DNA of 64,000 nucleotides from Phaeovulum sp. (GCF_030684035.1 NZ_JAUXPI010000058.1:49709-113708), one strand, 5' to 3'. Counted from the first letter of the stretch, positions 35,069 to 44,951 are shown. Program-made: numbers and translations. Notes: generated by a model not told the origin, from the sequence alone.

Positions 35069-35941
35069 ATGACCACCTTCACCGCCTTTACCACGCTTGC
35101 CGCCCGCGAACCGGCCGAGGCGCTGGCCGAAATGCTCGAAAACCTCGATCCCGCTCCCTATGGCGTGGGCGTGGGCGAGATCGAGGATGGTTCCGATCGT
35201 TGGGAAGTCGGGGCCTATTTCACCGAAAACCCCGACGGCGTGGCGCTGGCGCTGCTTGCCGCGGCCTTCGATGCCGCCAGTTTCGCGGTGTCTGAATTGC
35301 CCGAGACCGACTGGGTCGCGCATGTGCGGCGCGAGTTGTCGCCGGTGGTCGCCGGGCGGTTCTTTGTTTACGGTGCCCATGACGCTGAAAAGCTGCCCGC
35401 CGATGCGGTGCCGCTGTTGATCGAGGCGGCGATGGCCTTTGGCACCGGCCACCACGGCACCACGCTCGGATGTCTGACAGCGCTCGACAGGCTCGACCGC
35501 GCCGGGGTGCGGGCGAAGAACGTGGCCGATATCGGCTGCGGCACAGCGGTGCTGGCAATGGCTGCGGCAAAGATCTGGCCGGGGCGGGTGCTTGCCTCGG
35601 ATATCGACCCGGTGGCGGTTGATACCGCCCGCGCCAATGCCGTGGCAAACGATCTGGCAGGCCGCGTGGAATGCCTTGAGGCGGCCGGGTTCGACCATCC
35701 TTTGCTGGTCGCCGCAGCACCCTTCGACCTTGTGTTTGCCAATATCCTGAAGGGCCCGCTGATTTCGCTCGCCCCCGACATGGCGGCGAATCTTCTGGCT
35801 GGCGGGCAGGTGATTCTCTCGGGCATCCTCAACGAACAGGCCGACGAGGTGGTTGCAACCTACGAAGCCGTCGGCTTTGGTTTGCGTTCGCGCGACGAAT
35901 ACGGCGACTGGACGACATTGGTTCTGAACCGCCAACAATAG
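35069..35941 (+). CDS. prmA: Ribosomal protein L11 methyltransferase
   Basis: A 290-residue S-adenosylmethionine-dependent enzyme that trimethylates L11. The substrate-binding N-terminal part is followed by AFGTGHHGTTLGCL and motif I VADIGCGTAVLAMAAAKIW, then FDLVFANILKGPLI. The ATG giving MTTFTAFTTL with GGAG nine bases upstream was preferred to an upstream start within the spacer. Monocistronic. Confidence 0.92.
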   Translation: MTTFTAFTTLAAREPAEALAEMLENLDPAPYGVGVGEIEDGSDRWEVGAYFTENPDGVALALLAAAFDAASFAVSELPETDWVAHVRRELSPVVAGRFFVYGAHDAEKLPADAVPLLIEAAMAFGTGHHGTTLGCLTALDRLDRAGVRAKNVADIGCGTAVLAMAAAKIWPGRVLASDIDPVAVDTARANAVANDLAGRVECLEAAGFDHPLLVAAAPFDLVFANILKGPLISLAPDMAANLLAGGQVILSGILNEQADEVVATYEAVGFGLRSRDEYGDWTTLVLNRQQ

Positions 35942-36027
35942 CCCAACTTGCCGCGTCACTCTGCCGCAATTCTGTGGCACAGTCTGCTGATCGTCAACTT
36001 CAGTGCCCTGTGTTCGGGGAGAGTGTC

Positions 36028-36375
36028 ATGGTCGATCGCAATCTGGAAAACTTTTACGAGCGGCTTGAACGCATCGACACCATCAACGGCTCTGGCGGTG
36101 CCTTCGAGGCGCTGGGAACGCTTGGCCGTTCGCATTACGCCGCTGTCAAACCGCCGCGTCGCCGGGTGTTCTGGCTGCGCCCTCTGGCGTTCATCCTCTG
36201 CGCCTTCCTGCTGATGAAGGGCGGGCTGCACGCAGAGCTTGGCAATGACATCTACAACGAGCGTCTGGCGGTGCTTGCCAATGGCACGGCGGTGGAGCGC
36301 GCCGGGGCCTGGGTGCTTTCGGCCGATGTGGCGACGCTGGCAATTTCGGCCAGGTTGCGCCCCTACCTGCGCTGA
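36028..36375 (+). CDS. Conserved small membrane protein of unknown function
   Basis: A 115-residue protein: a polar N-terminus with FYERLERIDTINGSGG, a basic stretch KPPRRRVFWLRPL, one transmembrane segment at about residues 54-68, and a C-terminal domain (AELGNDIYNERLAVLANGTAV). I recall similar proteins in other Rhodobacterales genomes, but with no assigned function. An ATG is preceded by GGGGAGAG. A perfect terminator follows. Confidence 0.65.
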   Translation: MVDRNLENFYERLERIDTINGSGGAFEALGTLGRSHYAAVKPPRRRVFWLRPLAFILCAFLLMKGGLHAELGNDIYNERLAVLANGTAVERAGAWVLSADVATLAISARLRPYLR

Positions 36376-36388
36376 CCCACCGGGCATG

Positions 36389-36423
36389 AAAAGGCCGCGC
36401 CGAAGTTATCGGCGCGGCCTTTT
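36389..36423. terminator. Bidirectional intrinsic terminator
   Basis: AAAAGGCCGCGCCGA-AGTTA-TCGGCGCGGCCTTTT is a perfect 15-bp inverted repeat with a five-base loop, ending in T tracts on both strands. It lies between the convergent small membrane protein gene and the DUF1127 gene and should stop transcription from either side. Confidence 0.92.
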
Positions 36424-36455
36424 GGCGGGCATTCCCGCGTGCAGGCAACCGTGGC

Positions 36456-36650
36456 TCAGAAGCGCGCGGCAACCTGGTCGATATCGCCACGGGTCAGGCC
36501 GATATCATCAAGCTCACGGTCGGAAAGCTTGGCCAGTTCATTGCGGGTCAGGCGCGCATCGTTCCAGGTGGCAAGTGCTGTGAAGAACCGCGAAACGAGG
36601 CTGGTGTAACCGGCGTGGGTCATGGTGCGGTTGGTATCAAGGGCGGACAT
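36456..36650 (-). CDS. DUF1127 small protein
   Basis: A 64-residue arginine-rich-type DUF1127 protein: FFTALATWNDARLTRNELAK followed by LSDRELDDIGLTRGDI, the family core. Small DUF1127 proteins of Alphaproteobacteria affect phosphate, carbon and RNA metabolism; this member is uncharacterised. It is monocistronic, ended by the bidirectional terminator, with a long upstream region shared with ruvC. Confidence 0.88.
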   Translation of the reverse strand: MSALDTNRTMTHAGYTSLVSRFFTALATWNDARLTRNELAKLSDRELDDIGLTRGDIDQVAARF

Positions 36651-36973
36651 TTCGATTTCCTTTTACGTTCTGCTCATTTTGAAAGCATTGGCCTTTCGAT
36701 GTCGCACATAGGCCTGGCGATTTGCCAAAACAAGCGCCGCTACAACAGCCCCGCCATGCGCAATTTGCATGGCTTTGCAGATGCTTAACCAAGTGTTCCA
36801 GAGCCCCTGCAAAGCGGGCGGAAAATGTCGGATTTGCACCAGAAGCTGGCGTTTTGTTGCCGTGGCGGCGGTAGCAAGACAATTTTCTTGCTGCACCGCA
36901 GAAAGACGGCTTCGGGCTTTGCGATGTTCGCTTTTCGTGCTAGTGCGGGAAAAAAGCAACAGAGCAGGGCAGC
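36651..36973. other. Divergent promoter region between DUF1127 and ruvC
   Basis: About 320 bp with no gene. It holds CATGCGCAATTTGCATG (36755-36771), an imperfect palindrome, and a pair CTTTGCAG (36773-36780) / CTGCAAAG (36807-36814) in inverted orientation. The motif family TTTGCA recurs. These may be regulator sites for the DUF1127 gene. No clear -35/-10 pair could be fixed. Confidence 0.4.
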
Positions 36974-37477
36974 ATGCGCGTTTTGGGAATTGACCCCGGC
37001 CTTCGCAACCTCGGCTGGGGGCTGATCGACATGGAGGGCTCGCGGCTGAGCCACGTTGCCAACGGCATCATTCACTCGCAAGGCGATGATCTGGCGCTCA
37101 GGCTGTTGTCGCTTTTCTCGGCCCTGACCGAGGTGGTGGCGCGCTATGCCCCCGATGCGGCGGCGGTGGAACAGACCTTTGTCAACAAGGATGCGGTGGC
37201 GACACTGAAACTTGGGCAGGCGCGCGGCATCGCGCTGCTGGTGCCCGCGCAGGCTGGCCTCACGGTGGGCGAATATGCGCCGAATGCGGTGAAGAAGGCG
37301 GTGGTGGGTGTAGGCCATGCCGACAAGGGGCAGGTGGCGCATATGGTGCGGTTCCAGTTGCCCGGGGTTGACCTCGCCGGACCCGACGCAGCCGATGCGC
37401 TGGCCATCGCCATCTGCCATGCGCACCATCTGCAAAGTGCCGGGCGCATGGAACGGGCGATCAGGGGGGCGGCATGA
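36974..37477 (+). CDS. ruvC: Holliday junction endonuclease RuvC
   Basis: A 167-residue resolvase with the four acidic active-site residues: Asp7 in LGIDPGL, Glu66 in AVEQTFV, and Asp138/Asp141 in [16 protein letters not shown]. It cuts Holliday junctions in complex with RuvAB. Its stop overlaps the ruvA start as ATGA, so ruvC and ruvA are co-translated. ruvB is not adjacent. Confidence 0.96.
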   Translation: MRVLGIDPGLRNLGWGLIDMEGSRLSHVANGIIHSQGDDLALRLLSLFSALTEVVARYAPDAAAVEQTFVNKDAVATLKLGQARGIALLVPAQAGLTVGEYAPNAVKKAVVGVGHADKGQVAHMVRFQLPGVDLAGPDAADALAIAICHAHHLQSAGRMERAIRGAA

Positions 37478-38130
37478 TCGGGCGCATCGCCGGGGTAATC
37501 TTGCACCGCGCCATGGATCAGGTGCTGATCGACGTGCGCGGGGTGGGCTACATTGTGCATGTCTCGGCCCGCACTGCCGCCGCACTGCCGCCGGTCGGCG
37601 AGGCGACCGCGCTTTATACCGAGCTTCTGGTGCGCGAAGACCTGCTTCAGCTTTTCGGCTTCACTACGTTGCTCGAAAAGGAATGGCACCGGCTGCTGGT
37701 ATCGGTGCAAGGCGTCGGAGCCAAGGCGGCGCTTTCGATTCTGGGCACGCTTGGCGCTGATGCGCTTGCCCGCGCCATCGCGCTTGGCGATTGGGCAAGC
37801 GTGCGCGCGGCGCCCGGCATCGGCCCCAAGCTCGCGCAGCGTGTGGTGCTGGAACTGCGCGGCAAGGCACCCTCGGTGATGTCGATGGGCGGCGCGCTCA
37901 GCGTCGATCTGGCGGCGGCGGATGAGGTGATCGAGGCATCGGCACCCCGCCGCGCCACCGCCGCGCCGCCACCCTCGGCCGCCTCCGAGGCGCTTTCGGC
38001 GCTCGCCAACCTTGGCTATTCCGCCACAGATGCCGCAGCGGCCGTGGCCGAGGCCTCGGCCAACCCCGAAGCGACCGACACCCCCCGCCTGATCCGCGCC
38101 GCGCTGCGGTTGCTGGCACCGAAGAATTGA
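37474..38130 (+). CDS. ruvA: Holliday junction branch migration protein RuvA
   Basis: A 218-residue protein with the OB-fold domain I ([20 protein letters not shown]), helix-hairpin-helix segments ([17 protein letters not shown] and [20 protein letters not shown]) and the C-terminal RuvB-interacting domain ([20 protein letters not shown]) after a proline/alanine-rich linker. Coupled to ruvC. The plus-strand run ends here; lldD is convergent. Confidence 0.96.
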   Translation: MIGRIAGVILHRAMDQVLIDVRGVGYIVHVSARTAAALPPVGEATALYTELLVREDLLQLFGFTTLLEKEWHRLLVSVQGVGAKAALSILGTLGADALARAIALGDWASVRAAPGIGPKLAQRVVLELRGKAPSVMSMGGALSVDLAAADEVIEASAPRRATAAPPPSAASEALSALANLGYSATDAAAAVAEASANPEATDTPRLIRAALRLLAPKN

Positions 38131-38137
38131 TCCGCGC

Positions 38138-39301
38138 CTAGTCGTAGGCGTCGAAAAAGCCTTTTGGCACCAGCAGGTTCTCGCGCCGAAGCGCCTTCAC
38201 GTCGCGTTCGCCGCAAAGCGCCAGCGAAATATCCAGCTCGTTGCGGATCACCTCCAGCGCTTTCGTCACCCCGGGCTGCCCCATCGCGCCAAGGCCGTAA
38301 ATGTAGGCGCGCCCGATGTAGGTGCCCTTGGCACCCAGCGCCAGCGCCTTGAGCACGTCCTGCCCCGAGCGGATGCCGCTGTCGAGATGCACCTCGATCC
38401 GGTCGCCCACCGCCGCGACGATCTCGGGCAGTTTGCGGATCGCGCTCAGCGCGCCGTCAAGCTGGCGGCCGCCGTGGTTGGAAACGATGATCGCGTCTGC
38501 CCCGAAATCGGCGGCAATGCGGGCGTCGTCGGCATCGAGAATGCCTTTCAGTATCAGCTTGCCGCCCCATTGGTCGCGGATGCGGGCAATCTTCGACCAG
38601 TCAAGCCGCGGGTCGAACTGCTCGCTGGTCCAGGCGTTGAGCGAGCTCATGTTTTCCACGCCTTTCGCGTGGCCGACGATATTGCCGAAGGAGCGGCTTT
38701 TCGCGCCAAGCATGCCCAGCCCCCAGCGGACCTTGGTGGCGAGGTTCATGATCGAGGAAAGCGTGAGTTTCGGCGGTGCAGAAAGGCCGTTCTTCAAATC
38801 CTTGTGCCGCTGGCCCAGAATTTGCAGATCGAGCGTCAGCACCAACGCCGAGCACCCGGCTTTCTTCGCCCGCGCGATCATGCCATCGACAAAATCCTCG
38901 TCGCGCATGACGTAAAGCTGGAACCAGAAAGGCTTGCTGGTGGCTTCGGCAACCTGCTCGACCGAGTTGATCGACATCGTCGAAAGCGTGAAGGGAACGC
39001 CAAAGGCTTCTGCCGCCCGTGCCGCCTTGATCTCGCCATTGGCGCTTTGCATGCCGGTAAAGCCAACCGGGGCCAGCGCCACCGGCATCGCCACCGGCTG
39101 GCCGATCATGGCACCCGCAAGGCTGCGGCTCGACATGTCCACCGCAACCTTCTGCCGAAGCCGGATCTGGGCAAAATCCGAGGTGTTTTCGCGGAAGGTC
39201 TGCTCGGTATAGCTGCCGCTTTCGCAATATTCATAGAACATCCGCGGGGCGCGGCGCTTGTGCAGTTGCTTCAGGTCTTCGATGCAGGTGATTGTCGGCA
39301 T
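38138..39301 (-). CDS. FMN-dependent alpha-hydroxy acid dehydrogenase (LldD-like)
   Basis: A 387-residue FMN enzyme of the L-lactate dehydrogenase/glycolate oxidase family. Conserved parts are APVGFTGMQ, FQLYVMRDEDF, LILKGILDADDA (Lys252) and IIVSNHGGRQLDGA with catalytic His276. Close to LldD in length; L-lactate is the likely but unproven substrate. The ATG before PTITCIEDLK was chosen. The ZIP transporter gene is divergent. Confidence 0.88.
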   Translation of the reverse strand: MPTITCIEDLKQLHKRRAPRMFYEYCESGSYTEQTFRENTSDFAQIRLRQKVAVDMSSRSLAGAMIGQPVAMPVALAPVGFTGMQSANGEIKAARAAEAFGVPFTLSTMSINSVEQVAEATSKPFWFQLYVMRDEDFVDGMIARAKKAGCSALVLTLDLQILGQRHKDLKNGLSAPPKLTLSSIMNLATKVRWGLGMLGAKSRSFGNIVGHAKGVENMSSLNAWTSEQFDPRLDWSKIARIRDQWGGKLILKGILDADDARIAADFGADAIIVSNHGGRQLDGALSAIRKLPEIVAAVGDRIEVHLDSGIRSGQDVLKALALGAKGTYIGRAYIYGLGAMGQPGVTKALEVIRNELDISLALCGERDVKALRRENLLVPKGFFDAYD

Positions 39302-39425
39302 GGCATGGCCTTTCGCTGAATTGGTAAAGATCAATTACCAATTCATACCGCATCATGCAATGGCCTTGCGCGCGCTTGCCATTATGCCTCCGCTCGTGCC
39401 TTGTGGCGCAAACAAGGGGTTCGGC

Positions 39426-40199
39426 TTGGAAACGGTTCTGTTTGGCTTCGCCGGTGGCATGGTGGCTGCGATTGCCACCACTGCGGGGGCAATTCCGGCG
39501 TTGATCGGGCGCTCGATGTCGCAACGCACGGGCGACACGATGCTTGGCTTTGCCGCTGGGGTCATGCTTTCGGCCTCGTATTTCTCGCTGATCCTGCCGG
39601 GGATCGCGGCGGCGGAACTGCTGCACGGCTCGCTGGTGCTCGCCGCGCTGATTGCCGCGGCGGGGATCTGCCTTGGTGCAGCCTTTGTGGCCTGGCTCAA
39701 CGCATCGCTGCCGCACGAACACTTCGCCACCGGGCGCGAAGGCGCGGACCCGAAGGCGCTGGCGCGGATCTGGCTTTTTGTGTTGGCGATTACCATTCAC
39801 AATTTCCCCGAGGGGCTTTCGATCGGCGTCGCCTTTGGCGCAGGCGAAATGGCCAATGGCCTGTCGGTGATGACAGGGATTTCGCTGCAGGATATTCCCG
39901 AAGGGCTGGCGGTCGCCGTGGCGCTGATCGGCCAGGGCTATTCGCGCATGCGCGCCTTTCTGGTGACAATGGCGACAGGGTTGGTGGAGCCCATCGGCGC
40001 GCTGATCGGCGCCGCGGCGGTTTCGGTTTCAAGCACGCTTCTGCCCTGGGGCCTGACCTTCGCGGCGGGGGCGATGCTTTACATCATCAGCCACGAGATT
40101 CTGCCCGAAACGCACCGGAACGGGCACCAGAACCGCTCGACCGCCGGGCTGATCTTCGGTCTCGTGCTGATGATGGTGCTTGATGTGACGCTGGCTTGA
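39426..40199 (+). CDS. ZIP family metal transporter
   Basis: A 257-residue, eight-segment divalent metal transporter. The two signature helices are ITIHNFPEGLSIGVAFG and SLQDIPEGLAVAVALIG, whose His/Glu residues bind metal; ISHEILPETHRNGHQN lies near the end. A TTG start behind AAGGGG was chosen because it gives the usual ZIP N-terminus (ETVLFGFAGG); ATGs 66 and 42 bases upstream are alternatives. Zinc is the likely substrate. Confidence 0.85.
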   Translation: METVLFGFAGGMVAAIATTAGAIPALIGRSMSQRTGDTMLGFAAGVMLSASYFSLILPGIAAAELLHGSLVLAALIAAAGICLGAAFVAWLNASLPHEHFATGREGADPKALARIWLFVLAITIHNFPEGLSIGVAFGAGEMANGLSVMTGISLQDIPEGLAVAVALIGQGYSRMRAFLVTMATGLVEPIGALIGAAAVSVSSTLLPWGLTFAAGAMLYIISHEILPETHRNGHQNRSTAGLIFGLVLMMVLDVTLA

Positions 40200-40204
40200 G
40201 CGAA

Positions 40205-40270
40205 GCCGGGGGACGCTCCCCCCGGGAGGCCTGCGGCCTCTCCCCCCCCGGGGTGTTTCGGCAAAGAAGC
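40205..40270 (-). repeat. Dispersed repeat copy between ZIP transporter and trpA
   Basis: CCGGGGG-ACGCT-CCCCCCGG hairpin followed by CCCCCCCCGGGGTGTTTCGG and CAAAGAAGC; read on the minus strand this is the same core-plus-hairpin order as the other copies. It separates convergent genes and may terminate both. Confidence 0.6.
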
Positions 40271-40273
40271 GGT

Positions 40274-41065
40274 TCAGGCGCGGTGTGCCCCTGCGGCCAG
40301 TTCGGCGACGCGCGCCAGCACCTCGGCGGCGCTTTTGCCCTCGCCGATCAGCTTGACGATTGCCGAACCGACGACACAGCCATCGGCGACCCCGGCGATG
40401 GTTTTCGCGGCGTCGGGCGTGGTGATGCCAAAGCCGACGATGACCGGCAGATCGGTTGAAGCCTTGATCCGAGCGACCTCGGGCCCGACCTCGGCAGCTT
40501 GCGCGGCGGCGGCGCCGGTGATGCCGGTGACCGAGACGTAATAGACAAAGCCGGAAGTGTTTTGCAGCACCTTGGGCAGGCGTTTGGCATCGGTAGTGGG
40601 GGTGGCGAGGCGGATGAAGTTGAGGCCTGCTGCCTGTGCGGGCAGGCAGAGCTCGGCATCTTCCTCGGGCGGCAGATCAACCACGATCAGCCCATCCACC
40701 CCGGCGGCGGTCGCCTCGGCAAGAAACCTTGCCACGCCGCGCGCGTAGATCGGGTTGTAATAGCCCATCAGCACGATCGGGGTTTCGGCATTATTGGCAC
40801 GGAAGGCACGGACCATCTCGAAGGTGCGGTCCATCTTGTGGCCGCCGCCAAGGGCGCGCTGGCCTGCTGCCTGAATGGTCGGGCCGTCGGCCATCGGGTC
40901 GGTGAACGGCATGCCGAGTTCGATGATGTCCACCCCGGCAGCGGGCATGCCCTCGATCAGCGCCAGCGAGGTTGCCACATCGGGGTCGCCTGCCATGATG
41001 TAGGCGACAAAGGCCTTGCGGTTCTGGCCGCGAAGTCGGGCGAAGGTGGCGTCGATTCTGGTCAT
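40274..41065 (-). CDS. trpA: Tryptophan synthase alpha chain
   Basis: A 263-residue TIM-barrel enzyme that splits indole-3-glycerol phosphate. Catalytic Glu49 ([16 protein letters not shown]) and Asp60 are present, as are the phosphate-binding [11 protein letters not shown] and GSAIVKLI. The ATG before [11 protein letters not shown] was preferred; upstream codons show no family resemblance. trpB is not beside it in the window. Confidence 0.95.
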   Translation of the reverse strand: MTRIDATFARLRGQNRKAFVAYIMAGDPDVATSLALIEGMPAAGVDIIELGMPFTDPMADGPTIQAAGQRALGGGHKMDRTFEMVRAFRANNAETPIVLMGYYNPIYARGVARFLAEATAAGVDGLIVVDLPPEEDAELCLPAQAAGLNFIRLATPTTDAKRLPKVLQNTSGFVYYVSVTGITGAAAAQAAEVGPEVARIKASTDLPVIVGFGITTPDAAKTIAGVADGCVVGSAIVKLIGEGKSAAEVLARVAELAAGAHRA

Positions 41066-41303
41066 GTCCGGCCCCGGTCTGGCTGTTGTCCGCCGGGTTT
41101 GCGACATGGGGCGCGGAAAATCAATGGCTCAGGCGGGGCGCGTGTGCCGATGATCTGCTTCTTCGCCAAAACCGCCCGCGACCGTGCCGAAGCCCGCGCT
41201 CCGAAGCGGCCGCCGCGGCATTGACCTCGTTGCCGGGGACGGGGGCTTGCCGCGACCGACGGCGCAGATAGAAAGGGCGCATGGATGCAACCGCCTGCCT
41301 GAA

Positions 41304-42917
41304 ATGAGCCCACCGATGCAAAACCTGCGCCAGATATTTCGGCGGGCGTTTGTCCGGAGCGAAAACTGGCGCGGCGGGCGCGACCTGCTGGCGGCGCTGG
41401 CGCTTTTCATCATTGCGGTGCTTGGCCTTGCCGTTGCGGCGCGGCCAGAGCTTGACGCAGGTATCCTGTCGATCCCGACGCTCGTGCTGCTGCTTTTGGC
41501 GCTGCCGCTGGGCGGGCGCAGGCTTTGGTTACGCCCCGGATGGGGGATGCTGATGCTTTGCCTTGCGGTGCTGTTGATGCTGCCCTTCACCCTGGTCGCG
41601 CAGGTCTTTGGCCGGGTGGACATGCTGGCGATCCTCCATCACGCGGGTTTCGGCACCGAGGGGATGACGCTGGCAGGTCTTTCCGTCGAAGTGAAGGAGA
41701 CGCTGCTGAGCCTTGGCATCTTCACCTTTGCGAGCTTCTGGCTGCTGAACCTGCTTGGCGCGCCGCAATCGGCGGCGGCACTGGTGGCGCTGCTGGTGCT
41801 GCTGGCGAACCCGCTCACGCAATTCGCGTTTGGCCGGGTGGCGCATGGCGCGGTGGCCTCGGTGCTGCCGACGCGGCTGGTGGCACCGGCGCTGGTGGCA
41901 CCTGTGGCACCGCTGCCGGATCTGATACTGGTCTATCTGGAGGGCAGCGAGCAACGCTATGAAAACACCGCCGCCTTCGGCGCGGCCTTTGCGCCGCTTG
42001 CCGAGCTTGCCGCCGAGGCGATCAGTTTTCGCAGTGTCGGGCGGGCGCTCGGCACAGGATGGAGCATTGCCGGTATCGTCGCCTCGCAGTGCGGCGTGCC
42101 GCTGCTGCCGAACGGCCTGCGCTATGGCAACAACTTCCTGCCGCAGACAGAGTTCCTTCCGGCCAGCACCTGCCTTGGCGACATTCTTGCGGCGCGCGGC
42201 TACCGCAGCGCGTTTCTGGTGGGTAGCGAGGGCACGTTTGCGGGCATGGACCAGTTCTTTCGTCGCCACGGCAACCCCACGCTGATCGATATCGATACGC
42301 TCCGCGCAACCATGCCCCCGGCCGCGTTCGAGGCGGCGCTGATCGAATGGACGCTCGACGATCAGGCGGTGTTTGAAGCCGCGGCCGCGCGCTATGCGGC
42401 GCTTGTGGCCGAGCCGGGGCCGGTAGCGCTGGTTGTTGAAACCATCGGCCCGCATGGCAAGCACGGCTTTCTTTCCCGCGATTGCACCGACACGGGCCGC
42501 GCCCGGATCAGCGACGATCTTGCTGCCGTCATGCGCTGCACCGCCGAGGGTGCCCGCGATTTCGTTCGCGCCGTGCAGGCGGCTGGCAACGGGCGACCGC
42601 AGAAGATCGTGCTCCTCTCTGACCACCTGTCGCATTACGATACCAACGGCGTGCTGCACCCGCCCGCGGCGCGGTTCAATACGGTGATGTTTCTTGATGC
42701 CGCGCGGGCAGGCGAGGTGAACGCCCGACCCGGCGCAATGTTCGATGTCTTTCCGACGCTGCTTGAATGGCTCGGGTTTGGCGCGCCGCCGCAGCGCGCC
42801 GGGCTTGGGGTTTCGCTGCTCGGCGCGGCACCGACGTTGACCGGGGAATTCGGTGCCGGGCCGCTCGATGCGATGCTGGCGGGCGACGGTGTGCTGGCGG
42901 CGGCGCTCTGGCAGTAG
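41304..42917 (+). CDS. Sulfatase-fold phosphoglycerol transferase-like membrane protein (OpgB/MdoB type)
   Basis: A 537-residue protein with five or so N-terminal transmembrane segments and a periplasmic sulfatase-fold domain from about residue 205. [15 protein letters not shown] should hold the nucleophile (Ser), and [15 protein letters not shown] and [19 protein letters not shown] resemble MdoB, which adds phosphoglycerol to osmoregulated periplasmic glucans. [11 protein letters not shown] carries the C-terminal metal ligands. No glucan synthase gene is nearby. An ATG four codons further in is possible. Confidence 0.75.
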   Translation: MSPPMQNLRQIFRRAFVRSENWRGGRDLLAALALFIIAVLGLAVAARPELDAGILSIPTLVLLLLALPLGGRRLWLRPGWGMLMLCLAVLLMLPFTLVAQVFGRVDMLAILHHAGFGTEGMTLAGLSVEVKETLLSLGIFTFASFWLLNLLGAPQSAAALVALLVLLANPLTQFAFGRVAHGAVASVLPTRLVAPALVAPVAPLPDLILVYLEGSEQRYENTAAFGAAFAPLAELAAEAISFRSVGRALGTGWSIAGIVASQCGVPLLPNGLRYGNNFLPQTEFLPASTCLGDILAARGYRSAFLVGSEGTFAGMDQFFRRHGNPTLIDIDTLRATMPPAAFEAALIEWTLDDQAVFEAAAARYAALVAEPGPVALVVETIGPHGKHGFLSRDCTDTGRARISDDLAAVMRCTAEGARDFVRAVQAAGNGRPQKIVLLSDHLSHYDTNGVLHPPAARFNTVMFLDAARAGEVNARPGAMFDVFPTLLEWLGFGAPPQRAGLGVSLLGAAPTLTGEFGAGPLDAMLAGDGVLAAALWQ

Positions 42918-43004
42918 CGTGCGGGCGGCCTACGGCGGTGCTTGCTCTTCGCGCGGCCACTCCCTAGAAGCAGGCGAGTTTTCGGATGGGGGCGCGGGCC
43001 GGGC

Positions 43005-44102
43005 ATGGGTTTCAAGATGGGTATCGTCGGCATGCCGAACGTCGGCAAATCGACGCTTTTCAACGCGCTCACCCGCACCGCCGCGGCGCAGGCGGCGAAC
43101 TTTCCGTTTTGCACGATCGAGCCGAACGTGGGCGAGGTGGCGGTGCCCGACCCGCGGCTGGAAAAGCTTGCGGCCATTGCGGGCTCCAAGCAGATCATCC
43201 CGACCCGGATGACTTTCGTTGATATTGCCGGGCTGGTGCGGGGCGCGAGCAAGGGCGAGGGGCTGGGCAACCAGTTTCTTGCCACGATCCGCGAGGTGGA
43301 TGCGGTGGCGCATGTGCTGCGCTGTTTCGAGGACGGCGACATCACCCATGTCGAGGGCCGGGTCGATCCGGTGGCGGATGCCGAGACGATCGAGACCGAG
43401 CTGATGATTGCCGACATGGAGAGCATCGAGCGGCGGCTTGCGGGGTTGCAGCGCAAGATCAAGGGCGGCGACAAGGAGGCGGCGGATCAGGAGCGGCTTT
43501 TGAAGGCCGCGCTGGTGGCGCTCGAGGCGGGGCGGCCGGCGCGGACGGTGAAGGTGGCCGAGGATGACCGCCGGGCCTGGGGGTTGCTTCAGCTTTTGAC
43601 CGCGAAACCGGTGCTTTATGTCTGCAACGTCGAGGAAGCTTCGGCAGCTTCGGGCAACGCTTTCTCGGAGCGGGTGGCAGCGATGGCGGCGCGCGAGGGG
43701 GCGGCTTCGGTGGTGATCTCGGCGCGGATCGAGGAAGAGATCGCGCAGCTTTCGCCCGACGAGGCAGCGATGTTTCTGGAGGAGATGGGGCTGCATGAGG
43801 CCGGGCTTGACCGGCTGATCCGGGCCGGGCACGACCTTCTGGGTTTGCAGACCTATTTCACTGTCGGGCCGAAGGAAGCGCGGGCCTGGACGATTGCGAA
43901 AGGCACGCCCGCGCCGCAGGCCGCGGGGGTGATTCACGGCGATTTCGAGCGCGGTTTCATCCGGGCCGAAACGATAGCCTACGCGGATTATGTGGCCGGA
44001 AACGGCGAGGCGGGGGCGCGCGAGGCGGGCAAGTTCCGCATCGAAGGCAAGACCTATGTGGTGCAGGATGGCGACGTGCTGCATTTCCTTTTCAATGCCT
44101 GA
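43005..44102 (+). CDS. ychF: Redox-regulated ATPase YchF
   Basis: A 365-residue Obg-family protein that binds ATP rather than GTP. The P-loop is [16 protein letters not shown] (residues 7-22), G3 is [18 protein letters not shown], and the C-terminal TGS domain ends [16 protein letters not shown]. The ATG giving [10 protein letters not shown] was used. The stop codon TGA overlaps a perfect 18-bp palindrome. Confidence 0.95.
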   Translation: MGFKMGIVGMPNVGKSTLFNALTRTAAAQAANFPFCTIEPNVGEVAVPDPRLEKLAAIAGSKQIIPTRMTFVDIAGLVRGASKGEGLGNQFLATIREVDAVAHVLRCFEDGDITHVEGRVDPVADAETIETELMIADMESIERRLAGLQRKIKGGDKEAADQERLLKAALVALEAGRPARTVKVAEDDRRAWGLLQLLTAKPVLYVCNVEEASAASGNAFSERVAAMAAREGAASVVISARIEEEIAQLSPDEAAMFLEEMGLHEAGLDRLIRAGHDLLGLQTYFTVGPKEARAWTIAKGTPAPQAAGVIHGDFERGFIRAETIAYADYVAGNGEAGAREAGKFRIEGKTYVVQDGDVLHFLFNA

Positions 44103-44118
44103 TAACACGCGTGTTATC
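44101..44118. promoter_or_regulatory. Perfect 18-bp palindrome GATAACACGCGTGTTATC
   Basis: The element begins in the ychF stop codon and is perfectly self-complementary. A near-identical copy lies upstream of argC. Behind it is an AT-rich stretch with TTGCAAAAACC. It looks like a binding site for a dimeric regulator, but no gene start follows on the plus strand within the gap. Confidence 0.45.
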
Positions 44119-44220
44119 TTAGGCAACTCATTGAAATACATTGCAAAAACCAAAACCGTTAAGGCTTTTTTCACCGCTGCGGGGGGCTGCATCGGCGGCT
44201 TGTGCGCTGCCCTAGGGGCT

Positions 44221-44245
44221 GACCGCGCCGCCACGCGGCGCGGTC
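44221..44245. terminator. G/C-rich stem-loop between ychF and cytochrome b
   Basis: GACCGCGCCG-CCACG-CGGCGCGGTC is a perfect 10-bp stem with a five-base loop in the gap between convergent genes. A smaller hairpin TGCCCC-GAA-GGGGCA follows at 44285-44299. Neither has a T tract, so the terminator role is inferred from position. Confidence 0.45.
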
Positions 44246-44339
44246 CCGGGCGCGAATGGCTGCGGGCAGAAAAGTAACCGGACCTGCCCCGAAGGGGCAA
44301 GACCGGCGGCCAAGCGGTGCGATCACTTGTGGCGGGCGA

Positions 44340-44951
44340 TCAGTGTTCGTGGCAGCCGGTGATCATCATCTTGAAGTGGCTGGAAACCTTGTCGCCACAG
44401 GTGCCCAGATAGATATGGGCGCACATGAACAGAAAGATCACCCGCCCGGCGAGATAGTGCAGAATCGCCACCGGGAACAGTCCATCAAGGCCGAACACAT
44501 CGCTTGGAGCCAGATCAGGCCAGAGATAGACGATTCCGGTGTCAAGCACGGTCGGCATCACCAGATACATGATCACCCAATAGATGATCTGCTGCATCGC
44601 ATTGAAATTCGCCTCGACCGATGGCGGGTAGGGCGATTTCTCGCCACGAAAGATGCCCCGGACGTAATACATGAACTGCACCCGTATCTTCTTCCAGAAG
44701 CTGCCGGGTTTGGGGACATATTGCCACCAGTTGCCGCTGACGATGTTGCCGACGACGAACACCGAATAGGCGCTGATCAGGCCGATGCCCGCGAGGTCAT
44801 GCAATCTCACCGCCAGCTCGAACGGGATCAGCGGCAGGCCTGGCGATGAATACTGCAGACTGGCACCAGTTGCCGACAGCAGCAGGATGAGCGCCGCGTT
44901 GGTCCAGTGCCAGAGCCGGATCCAGATGTGCAGGATGAACACCCCGTTCAC
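44340..44951 (-). CDS. Cytochrome b561-type membrane subunit
   Basis: A 203-residue membrane cytochrome b with about four transmembrane segments. Candidate haem ligands are His8 and His15 (LHIWIRLWHWTN), His51 (VRLHDLAG) and the histidines in AILHYLAGRVIFLFMCAHIY. It resembles the b subunits that link the quinone pool to periplasmic c-type cytochromes or hydrogenases/thiosulfate reductases. It overlaps the multihaem cytochrome c frame by four bases (ATGA) and is its probable redox partner. Confidence 0.8.
   Translation of the reverse strand: MNGVFILHIWIRLWHWTNAALILLLSATGASLQYSSPGLPLIPFELAVRLHDLAGIGLISAYSVFVVGNIVSGNWWQYVPKPGSFWKKIRVQFMYYVRGIFRGEKSPYPPSVEANFNAMQQIIYWVIMYLVMPTVLDTGIVYLWPDLAPSDVFGLDGLFPVAILHYLAGRVIFLFMCAHIYLGTCGDKVSSHFKMMITGCHEH

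Noticed and set aside
41153..41175. Full copy of the dispersed repeat near the trpA start
   Set aside because: CTTCTTCGCCAAAACCGCCC has the core but lacks the G-run and hairpin; treated as a decayed copy at most.
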